Shown: in pieces, positions 45,998 through 62,600 of the stretch | Numbering within the stretch: position 1 is the first letter of the stretch | Layout of the letters: each line of letters opens with the position of its first letter | Source: Rhodamnia argentea | Taxonomy: Eukaryota; Streptophyta; Magnoliopsida; Myrtales; Myrtaceae | Assembly (NCBI RefSeq): GCF_020921035.1 | Contig: NC_063158.1 | Coordinates: 1,780,001-1,844,000, forward strand | Direction of reading: 5' to 3' | DNA length: 64,000 bases | Notes under the pieces: model-generated | The model's input: the letters and a program-made list of their open reading frames with translations, nothing else | Database searches by the model: none | What the model was told of the DNA's origin: nothing | Translations under genes and position numbers: made by a program

Positions 45998-47462
45998 TGT
46001 CATAGGTTGGCAAGTTTCAACCACGAAATCAGACTGTTCGGCGCTTGGCAAGCCGATAGCGCCAAGCCAACCTTTCTTCTCATGTTGTCCCATAGAACAA
46101 GAAGGCGAACAACTTCCCAGTATCGGATTGTACCTCGCCTAGCCTTAGGCATCCAGTCCATCGAGCTAGATGACTAGAACACTTTAGGCACCACAAGTGC
46201 TTTCAATTTGCCATAGCCTCATCGGGAAGAGTGATATCATCTCCCGACCAATTGTACACGGGAGGCCAACTCTCGCCTTTAAAGCTCCTAAAGGTATATT
46301 CATTCCAACCTAGAACTCCTAATATAAATCACCCCGATGTCACTCTCATGATTCAGTTGTATCTTTCCATCCGAATCTCTCACTCACCATGATGACACCA
46401 ATAAGCTTCACTCACAAGGGTACGCGAGTATAGTTTGGGGGTCACGGAACTTCTAGTCCTTGACATTCTCCCCCACTCAATTTTGCAACGTCCTCGTTGC
46501 GGGTCATTCTGTCACTTCCTTGCGTCACTTCGGTACCATCAATGCCGTCATTGGGACTCACATGAATGGCGGGCGCTCGCCCAATGTAACAACTCCTCTC
46601 CATCGGTAGCTTCTTTTGAATAGAGGCCGTTTGGTCACTTGTCCTCTCAAGTGTGGCATTTGGAGCCAACCGTGCCTTTTGTCGGCACCTTCTTTTGCTT
46701 ACTAATCGCTTTCTAATGCCAACTAGGCAATGGAGGTTTCCCCATTGTTGAAAACGTGGTAGTAAACCCATCTTGAGATTCGCCGAATTGATCCGGGAAT
46801 GTTATCCTTATTCGGTGAGGAATCGGTTTCTTGCTTGTGCCTCCATTGACATCCTAGAAGCTAGTTTCAAGAGCCACATTTTGTTCAAGTATGGTTTGCT
46901 CCGACGATTCACTCTCCAACCTCATGGGACCGGGTAGACCACGGGTTTTCTTCAACTTGTCCACCTACTAGAGGTATTCATTCTTTGATACCATATTGTC
47001 AAGTTCTAACATATTTTAGTTACGAAATCAGCCTGTGTGGCGCCTAGCGAGCCGAGAACCCCAAGCAATCTTTTTTCTCTTGTTGTTCCATAAAACAGTA
47101 AAGCACGTTTTCCCATATCGGATCATACCACACCAAGTTAAGCTCGTGCATTCCAGTCCATCAAGTGAGACAAGCAGAACACTTTAGACACCACAACCGA
47201 TTTCGGCCCACTATGGCCTCATCGGGAGAGCGGTATCGGCTCCCGACGGTTTGTACACGGGAAGCTAACATTGCCTTAAAAGTTCCCAAGGGTATATTCA
47301 TTATAATATATAATTTGTAGTACAAATCACCCTAACGCCACTCCCACGATCCGGTTGCATCTTTCCCTTTGCATCGTTCACTCAACATAATGACACCAAC
47401 AAGCTTCACTCATAAGGGTTCGTGAGTACAGTTTAGGGTCACGGAACTTTCGGTTCATGACA
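45998..47462 (-). mobile_element. TRIM-like miniature LTR retrotransposon (1465 bp)
   Basis: Two direct repeats, 45998-46465 and 46997-47462 (about 467 bp each, moderately diverged), enclose 531 bp. Read on the - strand, the LTRs begin TGTCA and end GACA. Two bases after the first LTR is TGGTATCA (46987-46994), the initiator-Met tRNA primer site. Just before the second LTR is the polypurine tract GTGGGGGAGAA. CGTA direct repeats flank it (45994-45997, 47463-47466). No gag or pol motif is present, so it needs help from an autonomous element. The 4-bp duplication may be a degraded 5-bp one. Confidence 0.85.
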
Positions 47463-47470
47463 CGTACACG

Positions 47471-47472
<2 letters not shown>

Positions 47473-47522
<50 letters not shown>
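47473..47522. repeat. (GA)25 microsatellite
   Basis: An uninterrupted run of GA dinucleotides directly beside the TRIM-like element. Confidence 0.95.
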
Positions 47523-47525
<3 letters not shown>

Positions 47526-50280
47526 ATTTATGGAGCATATCTTTGAAACATTATATGTATAAATGGGTGTGTTTTAATCGGGAAACAAATATACAAACAT
47601 ACAAGCATATCTGTGTCTAGATGTGCATATTTTAATGATTACATAAGAAGGAAGTCAAATCAACCCGAAACCCTAGATGCCGTTCTTGAGCCACCAAAAG
47701 AAGAAAGAGGAGTCATTATAGTATTCATACTAGTTCGAGACTTCGAGTCTCTTAACGTAAACAAGCATTAAAGAATTCTCCAGCAGTACTATTGCATCAA
47801 ACATGTGCGATCATATCATATCAAGTCAATGAGCTTTGAGCGCTGAGATCCATACGCATTGATTGAACCGGAAGTAATTATTCGATAATTATTACTCTAA
47901 AAGCTTTTTAGTTTACAGGGGCACGTGTGCTCATGCATCGTATTCTGTATATTATTTCTTCCAAGTAATTCTCAAAATCGTGGCAGCACGTCGTGGGCAG
48001 ATGACATTTGGTCCTTTGTATTTCGCTTAATTTATTGCAAGTCACGATATTGCATTTTCGAAGGAGTTAAACTTCAGACAAGAGATGCTCGTCGCCATGA
48101 AGCCTGAAAATCGACAAAAGCTATTTTCGTTTTCTCGACATTTCGTTCTCTCTAAAGACTTCTTCCAAATGGCTAACCTAAGCTCACTTAAAGCTAATCA
48201 CTCCCACTAGTGCTACCAAGCCATGTTCTTTGCTTCGTCCTTGCTCAAAGTACTTTAAACAAGAGACGCTGCGATTGCAATACGAGATTTCTTTTATACA
48301 GCTGATCTTTGAACGTAATATATATACAAAAGTAATGGACGGAATCAGGTCAAATTCAACGTAGTAAATAACTGTTTCCTAATAACTCTTTTCGGTAGGA
48401 ATCGTGAACATTACGTTTGGAATTGTGTGCGCAAACAATAAATGGGGTTGACGTCCCAGAGCAGGTATCATGTGGTTTATTATCTCTCTTCCTTCCAATT
48501 TTATGCATGTAGCATTTATTGTTTCTCTGGTATGGGAAAGAGGAAAAAAAACATCTTATCGCCGATCGCATTTTTGACTTGAAATTAGTGCAAGTGGTTT
48601 GTCGGGACACATAAACATTATAGCTACCTACGAGCGAACGATGACCATGTTATCGGGGACTTAAGTATGATTAGGTTTCCGGGAGGATGATTAGAGAATG
48701 ATAATTAGTATATGATCTAACTAACAAATTGCCTCTCGCATGCAACTTGCAGAGGCGGTTTTCGTGTGGCGACTCGAGAGTCCACGATGGGCTGTGTTAT
48801 CATCCATGACGACTTTATCATTTGGCTTTTTTTGTCGGTGGTCCCCAAAGACAAAGCGCTGTGTTTGGAATTAATGACGAGGAATTAAGACGTATAAAAA
48901 GGGATTAGATCGGTCAGATTTTCAGGCGCCAGGTTCTTTTTACAACCGGAGTACTCGCACGTGTGCGCGACTCCTCTTCTTTCTCGGATCTTAACTATAT
49001 TCTAATTACATTCTTTCGTTCAGTATGCAAAATGCATACTACGATCAACATGTTAAGTAAATAGGTTTTGACATCCGCAGCGATGTGAAGTACAGTTTGA
49101 CACAGCAAATTGTGGTGAAATTTTACTTGGACAGGCAGACGACTTCCCATGCAATGCCATTTTGCATGCAAAATCACGTGAAACCCTAGCTTTCCACTGC
49201 CGAATGGTAGGGTTTGGGTTGAATACTTCCAACTAGGGTCGACAGGAACGTTGCGGCGACCGTCGGTAACACATCCTTTGGTCTCTGATCTCTCGTCGTA
49301 ACATCAATCTTTTTTATTTTTATTTTTTTGCCTTCCACCTAGGCAATTTCCGACGCATAGATACAAAAACCAAACGTGTCGAGGCGCAAGCACGAGCAAA
49401 GCTAACGAAAGTCTTCGGTTATAAACTCCCAAGCGAAACGGGGTTCGATACAAAAGGACACGGGACACGCTGCCCCGTATGTTGAAGTGTCCGAGACTAC
49501 TTCTTATATATCTGTCTGATTGTATTTTTTTTGGGGATCTTCTTTACTTTTTACATGGGGAAGGACACAAAGTCAGCGTGGGACTCCCTTGCTTTACGGG
49601 GCTCGTGCATGAGTCGGCCACAATATATTTTGTTCTTGCGAAATGTGATCGTGGTCTTGGACTTGCTCTCACGTCTTATTTCAAAGTGCTGATTCAAACA
49701 GCCAATCTCTCTCTCTCTCTCTCTAGAGTCAAAAGGTTCCACCTCCAGCTCTTCATGGTGTTTCTGATTTTAATTTGATGAGGCAGTTTCGTGACTGAGC
49801 TAGAGATCGCTCGCACTTTGGGAGTGGCGATTGATTAACTTAAATTAATCCGACAGCCTTACGGTACAAGTGGGTTTTATTAATTCCTCGAGCTTAGTTT
49901 ATGGGGCATCGGCTAACAACGGTCATTTTGCAAATCAAGCCTCGAACTATGGTTCTTTCCAGTGTTGTCGCATAGGGTCTGTGTTACCCTTTTTCTTCAA
50001 CTCTGTGTGTGCTTCTTCTTGGATCGATTAGACGTAAACAAAATAGGCGCGCGAGGATTGACGCAGTTGGTTGGATAGTTAGGAGATCCGGCGGAAGAAG
50101 TAGAGGGCATTCCACTTGAATCCAGCCAAATGCATGCAAACTTCTCTGAGGCAGGGCCATCTCCATAAGCTGATAATCTGAACTTAATTGGTTCATGAGA
50201 TTCATAGAGTATTTCGTGAGTCTCCCGATAATTGGGGGAGCGCACTGCTGCCTTTTGTTATGAAACATACATGCACACAT
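47523..50280. other. Long intergenic region without a supported gene
   Basis: Mixed sequence of about 2.7 kb. The frames at 47925-48107, 48356-48610, 49479-49778 and 49984-50280 lack recognisable domains. A short (CT)n lies near 49709-49725. No LTR or inverted end was recognised. Confidence 0.45.
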
Positions 50281-50760
50281 TTTGTATTTGTACCCATTTA
50301 GTCATAAATCTTTCGATTGTAATAATTTAGCTCTAAACATTTCTCACGTTTTGTCAAATTTAGATCACAAATTGCTGAAATGGATGCCGTTTATCCTACG
50401 TGGCATGACGGGCACCGATGTTGACATTTTTTTTCTTATTTTTTTTATGACGCTTTTAGTTTTTTTGTTAATGGTTTCTTTTCTCTTTCCCTTTTTTTTT
50501 TTTTTTTCCTAGCCTTGTCTTTTCCTTCTTTTCATTTTTTTTCCACCGTGGCCAGCAAGGGTTGCCAAAGCTTGCCGGCCTTGCCTATGGCCTAGATTTG
50601 GGCGAGGCTAGCCTCACCATGGCCACCATCGCTAGCCATGGGCGAGGCCGCCTTTGCCGCGACCTGGGGGGCTAGGCCATGGTAAGGCTAGCCTCGGATG
50701 CGGCCACCGACGCCTCCCCACATCTGGACGAGGTGGGGCAAGGACTTCGCAAATGAACTT
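50281..50760. mobile_element. One-armed copy of the poly-T/GC-core MITE family
   Basis: The left arm (ATTTAGTCATAAATC, TTTAGCTCTAAAC, GATGCCGTTTATCCTACGTGGCA) and the core (poly-T, then GCCAGCAAGGGTTGCC, GGCGAGGC) are present. The expected right arm is not found before 50770, so the copy appears truncated. Confidence 0.6.
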
Positions 50761-51249
50761 TACGGTTTTGATTTAAAAAAACAAAATTTATGAGTTAATG
50801 AGAACATGCTATCAATGAATTGTGGCGTTTTTGACGAAGCTACTTTTCAAATTGCAAGCTAAGGTATCCCTCCGAGTCTCCGACACTATCCAAACAGGGA
50901 AAACAATGTAAAAAGAACGAAGAAATCCACGAAACCACTTTTTAAAACAGTAAAAGAATTCTAAAAACAAAGGAAAAAAGATAATTCAGTATCTTTTTGA
51001 GCTACATCATCAGTCCAAACCGTTCCTTGACTCTCAATTCAGAATTAATCAGTAAGTGTCGCCTCCGAGGTTATTTGGCGGATCATTCATAAGTTTAATT
51101 TGTATCATACATAATCTAGTTTAACCGGAATAAATAATACTAAAAGTAAAAGAAAATGTAAAACGCTGTCAAACTATATTTGTAAATTTGAATCTCTTTA
51201 TTTGAACTCTTTTAACTGCAGTAAAGCTCCTTTTGTAGTCCTTTGATTT
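50761..51249. other. AT-rich spacer
   Basis: No gene or element was recognised. Confidence 0.4.
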
Positions 51250-51710
51250 GATCAAAATTTTTTTTTTGTTGAGAAAGAGAATTTCCCTTTCATTCAAAAG
51301 AGGAGTACATAATTTCGATATAAATCAAAGGTGCAGCTTGCATAGACTTGCTCATTCCATGAAGATGCATCCAAGCACACAATCGGCGATCGATCACCGA
51401 ATCTCGTATCAACATCGGTGATTAGCACATGTCAAATTTTTTTGGTCAAAAAGAACATTATCATTTCATTCAAAAAGGCGTACATAACTTGGATACAAAT
51501 GAAATAAAACAGGTAAATCTGAAAGATAAATCAACTTGGTATAGCCTGTAGAGACTCGCTCATTCCACGAAGATGCATTAAAGCACAACTAGCGGCCGAT
51601 CATCGAATCTCGTATCAACATCGGTGATGAGCATACGCCAAGATATTCCTCTTCGGTAATTACGGCTTTGCCAAAAGGCGGTGCGTGCCAAGATAAGGCG
51701 TCCTCAGCAC
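51250..51710. repeat. Tandem pair of LINE-tail-like sequences
   Basis: CATTCAAAAGAGGAGTACATAA (about 51291) recurs as CATTCAAAAAGGCGTACATAA (about 51467). Each is followed by CTCATTCCA(T/C)GAAGATGCAT, GATCATCGAATCTCGTATCA and ACATCGGTGAT. The T-rich start plus 'TTTCATTTCATTCAAAA' resembles the 3' end, read in reverse, of plant non-LTR elements; that is memory-based inference. Confidence 0.55.
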
Positions 51711-52092
51711 CACCACCGTATAGAGACAACAACAACACCAACATGTTTTTAAATCGCAAATCTATTTATAGATCATAATAGAAAAGCATCCAAATTTAAA
51801 TACAACTCTAGATCGGGAGAGAAGAATTGCAAAATAGATATTAGTTGAACACAAAATAACTTTTAGATAAGCCGATTGCTCAAGCAGTAGAGGAGCCGCG
51901 CTCAACTATATGGAGTAAGCACCGGAGCCGGAGCGATCGAGCAAATCCGGAATAGTAAATTTTTTCTAGATTCTCGCGCCTCGAACTTCCGATCTCACTG
52001 GACAAAACTCTCCGTATGGAGAAAATCGACAGAATAGTTTGCAAAATCAACAAAGAAACTTGAAGAAGATGAGGACATAAAGAGATATGAAA

Positions 52093-52145
<53 letters not shown>

Positions 52146-52578
52146 CCCTCTCTCTCCCCCCTCAGGGAAGACCCCGAACGAAGATGGAGGTTGGCGGCGC
52201 TTTTTGGGAGGAGAGAAAATCTAGACTTGCCAATTGTTAAAAGATTAAGTTGATTTATTACATTAGAACGTCGTAACAAAATTGTAAAAAGTCATAAAAT
52301 GTATGAAATTTCGTGGCAGTGTTGCATGTCCATCGCTCTTCTTTCGATATTCGCAACTGTCTTCGTCCAACTTGGAGCGTCAACGAGTAAACCCCCATTT
52401 GATCATAACCAATTTGTAGAATGTCATGGATCTTGATTTAATGTTTAGAATGTTTCATACATACTAAATAACGTTGAAAGATTTATCATATGATACAAAA
52501 ATTTAAAAAAAGAAGAAGAGAAAATCCCCCGCAATACCTCGAAATTTAAGAATCCAAGCGCCTCCACCGATGGTTGTC
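51711..52578. other. Intergenic region with a GA microsatellite
   Basis: Contains (GA)n at 52096-52142 followed by CT-rich sequence. The - strand frame over it (51995-52279) is driven by the microsatellite. Nothing else was recognised. Confidence 0.5.
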
Positions 52579-53310
52579 CGGGAAAATTGTCAAACAAGTT
52601 ATAAACCTATTATTTTTTCTAATTCAATCATAAACTTTTTAATTTTTTCAATTGAATCTTAAACATTTTTCCATCTTTACCAAATGAGTCCATTCGGCCA
52701 TTTTTGTCCGGAAAATTGCTGATATAAACGTCGACCATCTTACATGACACCATCAGTCTTTTTGTGTATAATTTTAAATAAAATTCTAATATTTTTTCGA
52801 ACATTTTTTTGTTTATCTTTTTTGTGATTCACTTCTTTCTTTCTTTTTTATGTTTTCCTCTTTCCTTTTTCCTTTTTTTTTTTTTCTTTTTTCATCCTCC
52901 GGCCATCACCGACCTCAAGCGAGGGTAGCCCTCTGCCAAAATCAGCAAGGGCGAGGGCGACCCTCTCCTAAGGCTGGTGACCTCCTCCGGCCTTGATGAG
53001 GCTCGACAGAGGGAAAAAAATGGAAATATAAAAAAATAAAATAAGGAAAATAGGAAAAATAAAAGTAATAAAAAATGAAACAAAAAACTCGAAGAAATAT
53101 AAAAATACTATTAAAAATTATCTATGTTAATGCCAACCGGACCACGTAGGTCGTCACAACATCCAGGTGAGCAATTTACAACCAAAATTGGCTGGATAGA
53201 CTTAATTGGCAAAACATGAAAATATTTAAAACTCAATTGAAAAAATTTAAAAGTTTAGCGCTGAATTGACGAAAGTGCAATAAATTTAAAACTTTTGGAC
53301 AACTTTTCCG
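52579..53310. mobile_element. MITE of the poly-T/GC-core family with ~150-bp inverted arms
   Basis: The ends CGGGAAAATTGTCAAAC and, reverse-complemented, CGGAAAAGTTGTCC pair. The arms continue with TCAATCATAAACTTTTTAA / TCAGCGCTAAACTTTTAAA and CCATTTTTGTCCGG / CCAATTTTGGTTG. The core is poly-T plus GAGGGCGACCCTCTCC. A target duplication was not seen. Confidence 0.78.
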
Positions 53311-54333
53311 AATTAATTACTCGACCTCCAAAACAAGCTCAGTAAGTCAGTATCCCCCACTAGAACAGACAGCAAGAGGAGCGAACACGTTGCAGTCCAA
53401 CTCATATCCTGAGAACACAATGCTCACTCAGTAAAGCTCATGAAAAAGAATTGAATTGAAAATAAATCAAGGACATCAAGGCTCCGTTTGTTTCCCGATA
53501 AGTAAATGATTTAAAAATATTTTCTTGAAAATGAAAACTTGCATGACTTGAAATAATTAATCAATATAAAATAATTTCATTATGAATAACAAATTATACC
53601 TAAACATGGAGATAATTTTTATTTATTCATTTTTACAAGCAATACAAATGATCAATTTTACGGTCTATCCAGACTTTGGCCAACGTTCCAAGCTCAAGAG
53701 AAAGACACTATGCAAGGCAACAATGGCCCAATGTGACCATCACTGGGCCTTGGCTGCTTCTACCATGTGCATATATAGAGAGAGAGAGAGCCTCAATATT
53801 GTTACCGTGGTCACCGACGTCAATGCGACTCTACACAGGCCAGGATCCATAGCCCTGCTCACCAGAAACAGCCCAGTTACGAAAAGGCTATGTGTCTAAA
53901 GCTCAAACAGATCAAAACAACCCAAAATTGATGAAGACATCAGCCTCCGGTCACTAGCTTCAGATGCAGCATCGTGGAGATACATACTAGTGAGCAGTTC
54001 TCATCAAGACTAGAGACTATTGGAGTTCAGCTGAATATAAAGCTAGTTTCGAGAGCCCATTTTAACAATAGTCGCCAGCCGTAACCCTTATGAGTACATC
54101 AGAGCGCGATAGGGCAGGGCATAGAAACATTGAAGTGTTTTTCATGGTTTTCAAGATAAATTCTCATAACAAGCAATTAAAGACTATTTCAAGGAGGACA
54201 AGCTTCAAACTCTCCCCGTATAAGTGCAGTGATAAGAGGACACAGATCACACACTTTCATTCATAAACACAATTGGGAAGACAAGACACAGGGAAAGAGG
54301 CCCTCCTACACGACACACAAACATGCAGCTTTT
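53311..54333. other. Downstream region of the UBC gene
   Basis: Should include the UBC 3' UTR next to 54334 on the - strand. At 53478-53580 there is GGCTCCGTTTGTTTCCCG with AAAATATTTTCTTG, resembling a single end of the hAT-like MITE family. (GA)n lies at 53777-53790. No gene was recognised. Confidence 0.4.
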
Positions 54334-58167
<3,834 letters not shown>

Positions 58168-58287
58168 CGCGTCTCGAATCAGACCCTAACAGATCTCCCC
58201 AAAGGAAAACAGCAAAAAAGACCCACCTTCTCAATATCAACGAACAAATCAACACGAAAACAGGAACGAAGCGACCGCCCAGAGACC

Positions 58288-58327
<40 letters not shown>

Positions 58328-58500
58328 CTACCTTGAGATCCTCCTGGTTTATTATTTGGTTTGCGTTCTGCGAGACAGAGAGAGAGAGGAGGAGGAGGAG
58401 AAATGGAGTGGGTTGAAGAAAAGACTTTTTCTTGCATGATCTCGTACGGGAGGTCGTAGAGTTGCCGTCGTCAGCTACTCTACGATTGGTTCCCCCTAAA
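58168..58500 (-). promoter_or_regulatory. UBC 5' UTR with GA/CT tract
   Basis: Upstream of the E2 start on the - strand lie (GA)n at 58291-58327 and GAGAGAGGAGGAGG at 58376-58396 (CT-rich on the coding strand). A donor-like CAAG|GTAGCC near 58331 and an acceptor-like GTTAG near 58190 suggest a short UTR intron. GA/CT tracts at plant 5' ends are known binding sites of BBR/BPC proteins. Confidence 0.5.
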
Positions 58501-59695
58501 CTGGGCCCATCTGTGATCAACGTCTCTGATGCCTCTGTTAGTCGGAGGTGGGACCCCGCCGATTCCTTTGCTTTTTACCGGTTGACCCGAGGCGGAGGCG
58601 TTTCTGCCCTTCGGTGATTATTACGACTTCTCTAACCTGATCAAGCGGTAACCGGGTGTTCCCCTCTTGGCACTTATGATTTCAGTAATTTTGAAAAATT
58701 GTTACCACTACGGTCTGACAGCACTCTCATACATATCATACTTTTCAAAAATGCCACATTATTATATAAATGTTGAGAAAAAATTTTCTATAAAAATGTC
58801 ATATCACATATCGCGTCTAATGGAGTTAATTTTATGTGATCTGATATACATAGATAAATCAATACGAGTGATACTTTGAGTGCCCTCCATTTCACGCGGT
58901 CTTTGGTCGAGTTTCGCTAATAACTTAGCATTTCTTATTCTTGCTGAGTTTAATCGTTATATGTACTTCCTTTTGTATTAAATCGATTGGATTTTCCGCT
59001 AAGAAATAATTTGAGGCTAATACTCTAAGCCATAACATCAATGGCCATGTCTTTTCGGCAACGCAATATCGATTTCTAATCTTTACTCTTAATGGAAATA
59101 TCCCACATCACTTAATAAATAGGATTTATATGCTCTTCATATAGATATAATATTCCTCCATCTATTGGTTGGAACTTTTAAATTGGACTTTCGAACATGA
59201 CATCCTACCCAAGTTGTTAATCGTATTCAACAGGTCACCCAAGAGGAAGGGAGAAAATTCGAACGCCGAGCCTCCGCGATCCAATGAACTCCAGTAGCCA
59301 CATGATGCACTTTGAAACCTACTCTACAGACATTATGTGGAACAATGACAAGCAGATTTTATATTTGCTCAGCAGCAAACAACACTAGTGCCAAAATGTG
59401 AAATTGAATTCATAGTGACAAGCATTCATTGAGTACTTCATGCAGTAGACGCAATCCCTGATGCCTTTGCATTGCTAAAAGAAGGAGAGTTTGATCCCGA
59501 CTAGAGAGAGAGAGAGAGAGAGTACACAAAATCTTCCGCAGGCAACAAGAATATGAATTATGAAACAGGTATGAACTCAAGTATGGCGGCTGACATGGAC
59601 ACCAAGCTAATGAAGCCAGCAAAACAAGAAACCAAACTATAGCGCCTGAAGGCAAAAAGGGCCAAAAAAGAAAAAGGAAAGATCAACTCAAAGTC
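58501..59695. other. Intergenic region between UBC promoter and receptor-kinase 3' end
   Basis: Contains AT-rich sequence and a short (GA)n at 59503-59521. The part next to 59695 should be the 3' UTR of the receptor-like kinase. No gene was recognised. Confidence 0.45.
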
Positions 59696-62600
59696 CTATA
59701 ATGTGGGTGACAACTCGGTGCCAACCGCCGGTTGCGGCGGGGACAAAGTCCCAGATTTGTTCTCCAGGGTGTGGCTGCTGCTCCTGACATTTTCAATCAA
59801 CTTCACTAGATCAGGCATTTTAGGCCTCTGATCGGGCAACCTCGCCACGCATGACATCGCTATCTGCAGCATCTCCACCATTTCCTCTTCTATGTTCGGG
59901 TACCTCATTAGCTCTATGTCGAAGACTTCGGCCGTCCACTCCTCTCGCACGACTGAGTGGACCCACCTCACCAAGTGCATGATCTCGTCCCCACCATCAC
60001 CACCACCTGTACTCCCGTGGATCGGGGACTTTCCTGTTAAGAGCTCGAGTAGCATCACACCAAAGCTGTACACATCTGAAGGTTGCGTGGCTTTTCGGGT
60101 GTCTGTGACCTCCGGAGCACGGTAACCAGTGGCACGAGAGAGAGGTGCAGCCAGCCCGCTCATTACAGTGGCTAGTCCTAGGTCGGAGATGCAACCGTAT
60201 CGTTCAGCATTGACAAAGATATTCAAGGACTTGATGTTGCCATGAACGAGCTTCCCATTGTTCTGGAGATGGATATGAGAAAGCCCTCTTGCTGCGCCAA
60301 TGGCAATTCTCATGCGGGTGTCCCAATCCAGAGGGTTCCTACCTTCTCCTCGTTTACCTGTGAGAGAAGCACCGCTCAAGCCATCAAGCAATTTACGGAT
60401 ATGGAGCTCATCTGATAAAACAGAGGCCATCAATTTGAAAATAGATCGCACAACTGGAAATATCTGAACAGAAGCATTTAAAAAGGGCTTAAAATCCACT
60501 TTACAGCATTGATATAGCATGAATTGTTAGAGTTTTCTGCTTTAATTTATTTGAGTTGATGATGTTAAGATGATCATCCAGGCTCCGGTCTTTTTTTGAA
60601 ATGCTGCTCCAAGACTCTGTAATCCATTTTAGAAAAGACTAGTGTCATGCAAGAGCAACTTTATCTCATCAGATGAGATCACACTGTCGGTTATCATGAG
60701 TGTTTCAAGGTAATCGAGAAGAAAACAGACCGGATCCCATCATTCATATATTCCTGATGGATGCAGAAGTGTAAACATGACACGAACTATTAGCGATAGC
60801 AATTTTAAAACGAAGAGACAAAACCAATATGCAAATATATGTGCTATTTAAAGACCTGGCATATTCTCCGCTAATGCTACATTTTCGCCAAAACTGACGA
60901 TGAACTGCTCCCTTCAGAAGTAGCTACTTGGCAGGAAACACCTTAACAATTAGGAACAACAAGATCGATGCACTTGCAAAAAGAGACATACGCATCACAT
61001 CACCAAAAAGACAGAATTTCAATGAGAATATTGCTTGCAGAATCATTTGGACAATTCACTAGCTATCGTCGGTATCTAGCACGTCCTTCTTTATGAGGGG
61101 GTTCTTTGTAAGACTCCAAGATTGCTCAGTTATGCATCAATCATGACACCCAAATTTCAATATATTTCATCCTTCCTAACACATGAAACATGATTTGTCG
61201 AACATAACAAAACCACGAAGGTACTAAGATGGTTTGAGATTATTTGCAGCAGGATCCGAGGTAAAGGCGCTAAGCCAAGCATGAGCAAGCACGTGGCATA
61301 GATACCAACTTGATGTAAACATAATTGAAGCATTTTCTATTTTCCATTAACTTTCGAAATGAACAGATGTACCATCTGATGCCTGAGAACACATGCATTT
61401 GACAGAAAATTGGTCTAAGTCAATTGGTATTACATACTAAGCACTACAATCTGGCGCTATCATGAGTTTGTCGGTCAAAGTTAGTTTACCATCGGCAGAC
61501 ATTTTGAAGCACTCATAAGCTAGAAACTCAGAAAATGTGCACAATATGTTGGCGTTTTGAGCATTGATAAATCTAATGCAACTTTGAAGACCTTGACCCT
61601 CCTTCAATAAGAATGAATATTAGTAGAAGCATAGAGAAAACTGAATGGTACAGAGGTTTTAGAGTTTAGACCAAGATCCATGTGATCAGATACCAAAGGC
61701 CAAACCTAGTTTGACTTCAAGAACCTATTGTCCTTATCCAATCGTCCCACGCCCTGGAATTCAGGAACTATTCTCCTTTATTAAATTCGAAGTTTCTCTG
61801 ACGTTCTAGCCAGCTTTAGTTTATCCATCAATATCCATTCAACTGGCTTCCCAGTACAGCATAGCTCCAGCTTTGCCCACCAATGCCGGTCTCAACACTC
61901 TGCCAGTCCTACCAATGATGTTCATGATACTGATGGGCAGATTCAAATGGATTCCATCTGATACTTATGCATGTAGTCACACTTAAAGATAAAGATTACA
62001 ACCTACAATAACACTAAACCCACATTATCTCCATAACATAAGAGCACTTGTGCTGTTTTACCATGTGTAGAATTGTCTCTAAGTTGGAATCTTAATCACT
62101 AGCACTTCCTGCAGAACTTGACCGCAAATAAATGCTGAATTTCAGTAATGACAAGCACATGACTTGGGCAAATTGAGCTTACCGTGCAGCTTAGCAGAGA
62201 CACTCCCTTCACTGTAGTAATCGTGAACAATTAGCTTCTCTTCTTTGGAGTAGTAATAAGCTTTCAACTCCACAACATTCTCGTGCCTGATTCTGCCAAC
62301 AATCTCCATGTGCTGCTCAAAATCCCGCTTCCCAACTGCAACCTCCTTCAACCTCTTCACAACCACGGTGGTTGCATCTTCCAAGGCCGCCTTATAAGCC
62401 GTGCCAAACGTCCCCTTGCCCAACACCTCGGCTGACGCCCTCAACAAGTCCTCCAAATCAAACGCATAGCTACACCCCTCAAAGAACACTAGTTTGTTAT
62501 TCGCTTCTTGATTCCTTGAGACCTCTTTGTCCGGCGACATCTCTGCCTTCGGTAGCTTCCCGGTGGAACGATCCTCAGTCGCTCTTCTTCTTCCTTTCGA

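Noticed and set aside
46442..46771. 109-codon - frame inside the TRIM-like element
   Set aside because: Checked for gag, zinc knuckle or protease motifs and found none; it begins in the interior and runs into the LTR.
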